35,190 nucleotides of DNA, from positions 1 to 35,190 of the forward strand of contig CAIMFH010000172.1 in NCBI GenBank assembly GCA_903840265.1, read 5' to 3'. The position numbers and the translations under genes were made by a program. The notes below the pieces were generated by a model that worked only from the letters and a program-made list of their open reading frames with translations, searched no databases and was not told the origin of the DNA. This DNA comes from an uncultured Schlesneria sp. GTDB lineage: Bacteria; Planctomycetota; Planctomycetia; Planctomycetales; Planctomycetaceae. This document shows positions 23,601 through 32,600 of the stretch, in pieces (positions within the stretch are counted from its first letter, which is position 1; each line of letters starts with the position of its first letter).

Positions 23601-26600
23601 GGAATGGCGGCATTGGGATTCAAATTGATGGCGTGACGACCAGCGTCGAAATCGAGCTCGCCGGCATCCAAAACAATGCTGGATACGGTATCGAGATCAG
23701 CAATACCGGCCTGCTCACTCTGTCCGATGTCATGCTGTCTGGAAATGTCGGTGGGGGATCGATCACCGACGTGACGACAGTAACTCTGAATACGACCACT
23801 GGTGCCGACACTGTTGACATCAACACGGCAGCCATCGGTGGCGAAGGTCATCTGCAACAGACAAGCAACTCGACTGCACAGGATGTTCTGTCTTTCACCG
23901 GCGTCAGCACGCTGGATGTGAACACGTTGGACGGGAACGATACGGTGAACGTCGCGGCTCATTCGACGACGGCCATCAGTCTAGACGGTGGGGCGAATAC
24001 GGATACAGTTTCGATCGAAACCCCAAACCCGACACTGACGGTTGATGGCAACGGGTTCACGGTGGCCACCACTGGGAATGCGCTGATCTCTGTTCAGAAT
24101 TTCGAGAACGCGGCCTTGTCTGGTGCTGTTGTCTTCAGTGGCTCAACAGGAGACGACACGCTAACGCTGACCGCTTCCGATGTGGACGATGCAACGTTCT
24201 CGTTAGAAACGGATGGCAGCCTGATCATTTCCGGCTCCATCGTCAGCGTGACCTCCGTGGAGTTCGATGGTGGCGACGGTGATGATTTGTTCGTCATCGA
24301 AAACCAGGTCGGCGGGCTGTTCAACCTGGTCAATGGAATCGTCTTCAACGGTGGCACGGGAGGAGAGGCAACACCGGGCTTCAATCCAGATGGCGATTCC
24401 CTCCAGATCATCGGTGGCTCCGCGACGACCGTCGAGCATCAAGTTGGGAATGCCAACAGCGACGGGTCAGTGCTGTACAACGGTTCCTCTTCGATTACCT
24501 ACAGTGACGTGGCATCGATCCTTGACACCGTCACCGCATCGAATCGGACGTTCACATTCTTGGGCGGCACCGAAGACATCACGGTTTCCGATTCGGGAAC
24601 TAGTGGCGAAACGACGATCAGTTCGACAGCCGGCGGGCAGATCACGTTCAGCAATCCCACGACGCTGCTGTCCATCAATTCTGGGACCGGCGACGACACG
24701 ATCACTTTCGATGGCGTCGGCAGTGGATTTGTGGCGTCGCTGAATATCGATGGAGGTGCTGGCACTGACGTCGTTGATTTCAACACAAATTTCGTACTGG
24801 GCAGCTTGGCCCAAACCGGGTCGATCGCCGTCCAGGCCGAGACCATCAATGTCGATAACGGAGCCAGCCTCAGCGCGAACGGGGGCACTTCCAATGGCAC
24901 GATTACATTAACGGCTTCCGACGAGATTTCGCTCAATGGGACTGGCAGCCTGACTGCTGGCGATGTCGCGCTTGTTGCTGATCGCGTTAACCTCGATGCT
25001 GCTTCTGCCGTAGTGGGAACAACCGTCGAGATTCATCAGTACACCAACGGTGTGGCGATCAATCTTGGCTCGGCTCTCGACCCCAGCGGCGGACCGTTGT
25101 CACTCAGCGACCTTGAACTCGGCCGAATCACCGCCGACACCCTCACGATTGGCGATGTTAACAGCGGTTCGATCACTGTTAGCGATAGTGTCGCACCCGC
25201 AGGCGTCACAACGTTGCATTTGATCACGGGAAATGCTGTGCTTGATGCGAACGTCTCTGGCCCGGACCTTACTGTTGCGAACCTCGCCATCGAGGCGGTC
25301 GCTGGCATCGGTGACGGAAACGCGATGGAGACCGTCGTCAGCCATCTCGCATTTCATAACACCACATCGGGCAACGTCTCGATCTCGAATACCGGTAGCC
25401 TGACGATTGACGCTGTGGCAGGCGTCATGACATCAAGCAACGATGTGACGACAGGGACCACGACCCTGAGCGCGGCCAGTCCAATTACGTTTGCGGTGAA
25501 CGTCACCAGCGGTAGCACGATCACGGCAACGACCGCCGACAATGGTCCAGCGAACGCAGACAACATCACTGTCAACGCGGGTGTCAAAGTCGAATCGACC
25601 GGCGGTGATGTCATTTTTCAAGCGGGCGACCACATCGTCGTCAACGCGACCGGCACCGTGAAAGCCGATGTCGGAAGCGTCACGCTAGTCTCTGGATTTG
25701 GTGATACCGACAGCGACGGCGGACAGCAATTGGATGGTTTGGTTCAAGCGGGAACGACCGTCACGATTGACCTGTCAAACGCACCAGGGTCAGCGACGCA
25801 AGCGGCGACCGGTTCCATCATCGCCGCCAATCTCGAATTGCACAGTGCGACGATGGGTGGCGGATCATTCGACTTGACCAGTGCTTCCAATGACGTGGTC
25901 ACGTTGGCGGGTAATGTTGATGGAGCAGTGGAGTACAGGGATGTCGATGGCGTCAATATCGGCACTGTCTCGTCCACTGGGCTGACGACGACCGGCGACA
26001 GCGTGACCATCATGTCTGGTGGGGCAGTGGGGATTAACGAATCGATTTCGGCGGGGACCGGCACCGTCCGCATCGCTGCGGCTGGAAGCGTCACTGAAGC
26101 CACAGGAGCCACGATCACGGCCGCTTCGCTAGGTGTGCGAACGACCTCTGGCAGTATCGTGCTGACCGAAGCGAACGACGTCACCACCTTCGCTGCCAAT
26201 GACGCGGTTAGCGGTCAAGCGGTGAAGTTCCGCGACCTGAATGCCTTCGATGTCGGTTCCGTCAGCGGCACCACGCTGTTCACGGCGACAACAGGTGTCG
26301 CGACGACGAATGGCGACATCACCCTGAAAGCAGGTGGAACGCTCGGCATTACTGAGTCAATCGATGCTGGCAGTGGAACGGTGCGCCTCGCCGCCGGGGG
26401 AAGCGTGACCGAGGTTGTTGGCAAAATCATCACCGCGGACAGCCTCGGAGTGACGACCACCTCCGGTAATATTGTTCTGACGGAGTCGAATCAAATCAAC
26501 ACGCTGACTGTGAATGATTCAGGTGCGGCTGGTGTCGTGAAGATCGTCACTGCGGGTGGTGTGACGATTGGGAGTGTTGCCGACGATGCCGATCCTTCGC

Positions 26601-29600
26601 TGTTCGGCGCGACCAGTGGAGTCACAACGTCCAACGGCGATTTCACACTGGCTGCCTCGGGAGCAATCCAGATCAATCAGGCGGTCGCCGTGGGATCGGG
26701 GACGGTTCGGTTGCAAACGACAACTGGCGGAGTCGCTCAATCAGCGGCCGGCACGATCACCGCGGACAAGCTGGGTGTTACGAATGCGGCCGCTGGGAAC
26801 ATCACTCTCGATCAAGGTAACAACGTCGCCACATTCGCTGCCAGCAATACCGCCGCGAATGCCTCGATCACGTACAAGGACACGAATGCCGTCACCATTG
26901 GCTCGGTTACGGCTGATGGGACTCTGTTCACTGCCACAAACGGAATCAGCACTTCGACTGGCGACGTGACAGTGTCCGCTGCGGGATCCGTAACGCTCAA
27001 TCAATCGATCGCTGCGACGGGGGCCACGGTCAGGATCTCGGCGGCTGGCGATGTCACCGAGGCCGCTGCGGCGACCATCACCTCGACCTCGCTGGGTGTG
27101 CGGACCTCGGCTGGCGATATCGTGCTGACCGAGGCGAATGACGTTGCGACATTCGCCGCGAACGATGCGACCGCCGGCAAGGTGGTGAAATTCCGAGATG
27201 CAAATGGCTTCAATGTCGGCTCTGTCAGTGGCACCACACTCTTCACGGCGACGACGGGCGTGGCGACGGCCGATGGCGACATCACCCTGAAAGTTGGTGG
27301 TGCGCTCGGGATCAACGAGTCGATTGTCGCTGGCAGCGGGACCGTACGCATGGCTGCTGGCGGCAGCGTGACTGAAGCTGCTGGTAAGACCATCACCGCG
27401 GATAGCGTTGGCGTGACAACATCGACCGGGAACATCACCCTCGATCAGAACAATACTGTTGGGACATTCGCCGCGAGCGACACTTCGGTCGGTGGAGCCG
27501 TCACCTTCGTGGACACCACCGGTGCCTCGATTGGTTCGATCGCTTCGGATGGAAGTCTCTTCTCGTTGACCGATGGGATCAGCACGTCTGCCGGCGACGT
27601 GACTGTGTCGGCCGCGGGAGCTGTGACACTCAACCAATCGATCGTTGCGGCAGGAGCCACTGTCAGGATTTCTGCGGCTGGCGACGTGACAGAAGCCGCG
27701 GCCGCAACCATCACGGCGACTTCGCTGGCCGTGCGGACGACTACTGGCGATGTCGTGCTGACTCAAGCGAACGATGTCGCGACATTCGCCGCCAGCAACA
27801 CTGCCGCAGGTAAGGTCGTGAAATTCCAAGACGCAAACGCCTTCAATGTGGGTGCCGTCACCTCGAATGCCTATGTGGTAACGACCACGGGTGTCGTCAC
27901 AGCGAGCGGTGATGTCACTCTTAAAGCGGGTGGCACGCTTGGTATCAATGAATCGATCGATGCTGGCAGCGGAACAGTACGCATCGCCGCTGGTGGTAGC
28001 GTGACGGAGGCTGCGGGCAAAATCATCACCGCGGATAGCCTTGGAGTGACGACCACGGCCGGGAACGTCACCCTGACCGAGTCGAATCAAATCAACACGT
28101 TGGTGGTGAATGATTCGGGTGCTGCGGGCATCGTGAAGGTTGCTACAGCAGGCGGCGTGACGATTGGGAGTGTTACCGTCGACGCAGGTTTGTTTGCTGC
28201 CACGAGTGGGGTCACGACAAGCAACGGCGATTTCACGCTGGCCGCGGCTGGAGCAATTCTCGTGAACCAGGCGGTTGCCGTGGGGTCGGGGACCGTCCGA
28301 CTGCAGACGACGACGGGTGGAGTTACTCAATCAGCGGCAGGCACGATCACAGCCGACAAGCTCGGCGTTCGGAATGCATCGACTGGCAATATCACCCTGG
28401 ATCAAGGCAACAACGTCGCCACGGTTGCTGCCAGCAACACGGCTGCGAATGGAACGATCACCTACCACGATACGAATGCCGTCGCAATTGGCTCCGTTAC
28501 GGCTGATGGAACACTGTTCACGGCCACAAACGGCATGGCGACCAATACCGGTGATGTCACTGTCACCGCTGTGGGGACTGTCACTCTCGATCAATCCATT
28601 GCCGCTGCCGGAGCGACCGTGCGGATTGCAGCCGCCGGCAGCATTTCCGAAACGGCCGGAGCAACGATCACTGCCGCCTCGCTGGGGGTTCGGACAACGA
28701 CCGGCGACATCCTGCTGGCCGAAGCGAATGATGTCGCCACGTTTGCAGCGAGCAATGTGGGATCCACGAATGTCGTGCGATATCAGGACGCGAACGCGTT
28801 TAACGTCGGCGTTGTCGGCTCCAACACGTATGTCGCCACAACAACCGGTGTCACGACAGCGAATGGCGATGTCACGCTCAAGGCAGGAGGAGCCGTTGGC
28901 ATCAATGAATCGATCAATGCTGGCAGTGCAACGGTGCGCATTGCAGCGGGGGGAAACGTCGTCGAGGCCGCCGGCAAGACGATCACGGCGAACGTTCTCG
29001 GTGTGACGACGTCAGCTGGAAACATCACGCTCGATCAGAGCAACACCGTGGGCACGTTCGCCGCGAGCGACACATCGGCCAGTGGAGCGGTTACTTTTGT
29101 CGATACGACGGGCGTCTCGATTGGTTCGGTCACTGCCGATGGAAGCTTGTTTGCGTTGACGAATGGGATCAGCACCTCTGCTGGCGATGTCACGGTGACG
29201 GCTGGCGGGGCTGTCACGCTCAATCAATCCATCGCTGCGGCGGGAGCGACAGTCAGGATCGGGGCAGCGGGCTCGGTGACAGAAGCGGCGGCCGCAACCA
29301 TTACCGCCGCTTCACTGGGTGTACGGACGACTTCGGGCAACATCGTGCTGACAGAAGCGAATGACGTCGCCACATTCGCGGCGAATGACGCTGCAACCGG
29401 TCAGGCCGTGAAGTTCCGCGACGTAAACGCCTTCAATGTCGGTTCTGTCAGTGGCACGACGCTCTTCACTGCGACGGCGGGCGTGGCGACGACGAATGCG
29501 GATGTCACTCTGAAAGCAGGTGGTGCGCTCGGCGTCAATGAATCGATCAATGCCGGTAGCGGAACAGTCCGCCTCGCTGCTGGCGGGAGCGTTACCGAGG

Positions 29601-32600
29601 CCCTTGGCAAGACGATCACGGCGGACAGCCTTGGAGTGACGACCACAGCCGGAAATGTCGTTCTGACAGAGTCGAATCAGATCAACACGTTGGCCGTGAA
29701 CGATTCAGGTGCAACTGGTGTCGTGAAGGTCGTCACGGCGGGCGGTGTGACGATCGGCGGTGTTGCGGCGGATGCTGATCCTTCGCTGTTTAGTGCGACC
29801 AGTGGGATCACGACCTCCAATGGCGATTTCACGCTGGCGGGTGCCGGAGCGATTCAGATCAATCAGGCCGTCAACGTCGGGGCGGGCACCGTCAGACTGC
29901 AAACGAGTACGGGCGGAGTCGCTCAATCGGCAGCAGGCACGATCACGGCGGATAAGCTGGGTGTTCGCAATGCGACGACTGGCAATATCACGCTGGATCA
30001 GAACAACGCGGTGAGTACGTTTGTCGCGAGCAACACCTCTAGCGCCGGAGTGGTGACCTTCATCGACACGACCGCGGTCTCGATTGGCTCGGTCACGGTT
30101 GACGGAAGTCTCTTCTCGCTGACAAATGGAATCAGCACTTCAGCCGGCGACGTGACAGTGTCGGCTGCCGGGGCTGTAACGTTCAACCAATCGATCGCTG
30201 CGTCTGGAGCCACGGTCAGGATCTCGGCGGCAGGTGATGTGACGGAAGCGGCCGCGGCGACGATCACAGCGGCATCGCTCGGTGTGCGAACGACAACGGG
30301 CGATATCGTGCTGACTGAGGCCAACGATGTCACGACGTTCGCCGCGAGCAACACTGCCGCTGGTAAGGTCGTGAAATTCGTGGACACGAACGCCGTCAAC
30401 GTTGGTGCCGTCACTGCCAATGTTTACGTGGTGACCACAACTGGTGTCACAACATCGAACGGCGACATCACCCTGAAAGCCGGTGGCGCGATCGGCATCA
30501 ATGAATCGATCAATGCTGGCAGTGGAACGGTACGCATTGCTGCTGGCGGCAGCGTGACAGAAGCAGCTGGCAAGACCATCACCGCCAACGGTCTCGGTGT
30601 GACGACGTCGGTCGGGAATATCACGCTGGATCAGAACAATACTGTTGGCACATTCGCCGCGAGCGATACATCAGTCGGCGGAACCGTCACCTTCGTGGAT
30701 ACGACCGGTGTGTCGATTGGCTCGGTGACTGCAGATGGAAGCTTGTTTGCGCTGACGAACGGGATCAGCACTTCTGCAGGCGACGTGACAGTGTCTGCTG
30801 CAGGAGCCGTGACGCTCAATCAATCGATCGGTGCGACGGGAGCTACCGTCAGGATCTTGGCGGCCGGTGACGTGACGGAAGCAGCGGCGGCAACCATCAC
30901 CGCCACAGCGCTCGGCGTGCGAACCACAACGGGCGATATCTTGCTGACTCAAGCCAACGATGTCACCACGTTCGCCGCCAGCAATACTGCCGCTGGCAAC
31001 GTTGTGAAGTTCCAGGATGCAAATGCCTTCAACGTCGGTGCTGTTGCATCCAATACCTATGTTGTGACCACGACGGGCATCGCGACATCAGATGGCGATG
31101 TCACGCTCAAAGCTGGTGGCGCGATCGGCATCAATGAATCGATCAATGCCGGCAGTGCCACGGTTCGTATTGCCGCTGGTGGCAATGTCACGGAGGCTGC
31201 TGGCAAGACCATAACCGCGAACAGTCTCGGCGTGACGACATCCGTCGGGAATATCACGCTCGACCAGAACAATGTCGTTGGCACATTCGCCGCGAGCGAC
31301 ACATCGGCCGCTGGAGCCGTCACCTTCGTTGATACAACGGGTGTCTCGATTGGTTCGGTTGCGGCGGATGGAAGCCTGTTTGCGTTGACGAACGGAATCA
31401 GCACTTCTGCTGGCGACGTGACTGTGTCCGCCGCAGGTGCAGTGACGCTCAATCAATCAATCGCTGCGGTGGGAGCGACTGTCAGGATTTCTGCGGCAGG
31501 CTCTGTAACGGAAGCCGCTGCCGCAACCATCACCGCCGCGTCGCTGGGGGTCCGGACAACTTCCGGCAATATCGTGCTGACGGAAGCGAATGATGTCGCC
31601 ACGTTCGCGGCCAATGACTCGGCAGCCGGTCAGGCCGTGAAGTTCCGAGATACGAATGCGTTCAATGTTGGATTCGTCAGCGGCACTACCCTCTTCATAG
31701 CCACGACCGGCGTGGCGACGACTAATGCCGACGTCACCCTGAAAGCAGGCGGCGCGCTTGGCGTCAACGAATCGATCAGTGCTGGCACCGGAACAGTGCG
31801 CATCAGTGCCGGCGGCAGTGTGACGGAGGCGACTGGTAAGACCATCACTGCAAATAGCCTCGGCTTGACAACTTCAGCGGGAAATATCGTCCTGACGGAA
31901 TCGAATCAGGTCAACACGTTGGCGGTGAATAATTCTGATGCTGCCGGTTTTGTGAAGGTTGCGACTACGAGTGGCGTGACGATCGGGAGCGTTGCAGTCG
32001 ATACTGATCCCTCGCTGTTCGGTGCGACCAGTGGTGTCACGACATCCAACGGCGATTTCACGCTGGCTGCCGCTGGAGCGATCCAGATTAACCAGGCCGT
32101 TAACGCTGGATCGGCAACAGTGCGACTCAACACGACGACAGGCGGAGTCGCTCAGGCAGCGGCAGGCACGATCACCGCCGACGAGCTGGGTGTTCGAAAT
32201 GCGTCGACTGGCAATATTACCCTCGACCAGAACAACACTGTCGGCACGTTCGCCGCGAGCAACACGGCCAATAGCGGCACGGTCACGTTCGTCGATTCCA
32301 TCGGGGTGATTGTCGGCTCGGTCTCGGCAGATGGAAGTCTGTACTCGGTGACGAACGGGATCAGCACTTCGACGGGCGATGTGACCATTTCAGCAGCCGG
32401 AGCTGTGACTCTGAATCAATCGATCGCTGCCAGTGGTGCGACGGTCAGAATTTCGGCGGCAGGTGATATCACGGAAGCCAGCCTGGCGACTGTCACTGCT
32501 GCGTCATTGGGTGTCCGAACCACAACGGGTGATATCGTCCTGACTCAAGCGAATGATGTTTCCACATTCGCTGCCAGCAATTCTGCAGTCGGAAAAGTCG

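Noticed and set aside
26741-28330. Minus-strand open frame of 529 codons opposite the repeat array, with many shorter ones at 21056-35190
   Set aside because: They mirror the repeats of the plus-strand gene. The sense frame uses few TTA, CTA and TCA codons, which leaves the antisense frames open. No start signals or protein-like sequence.
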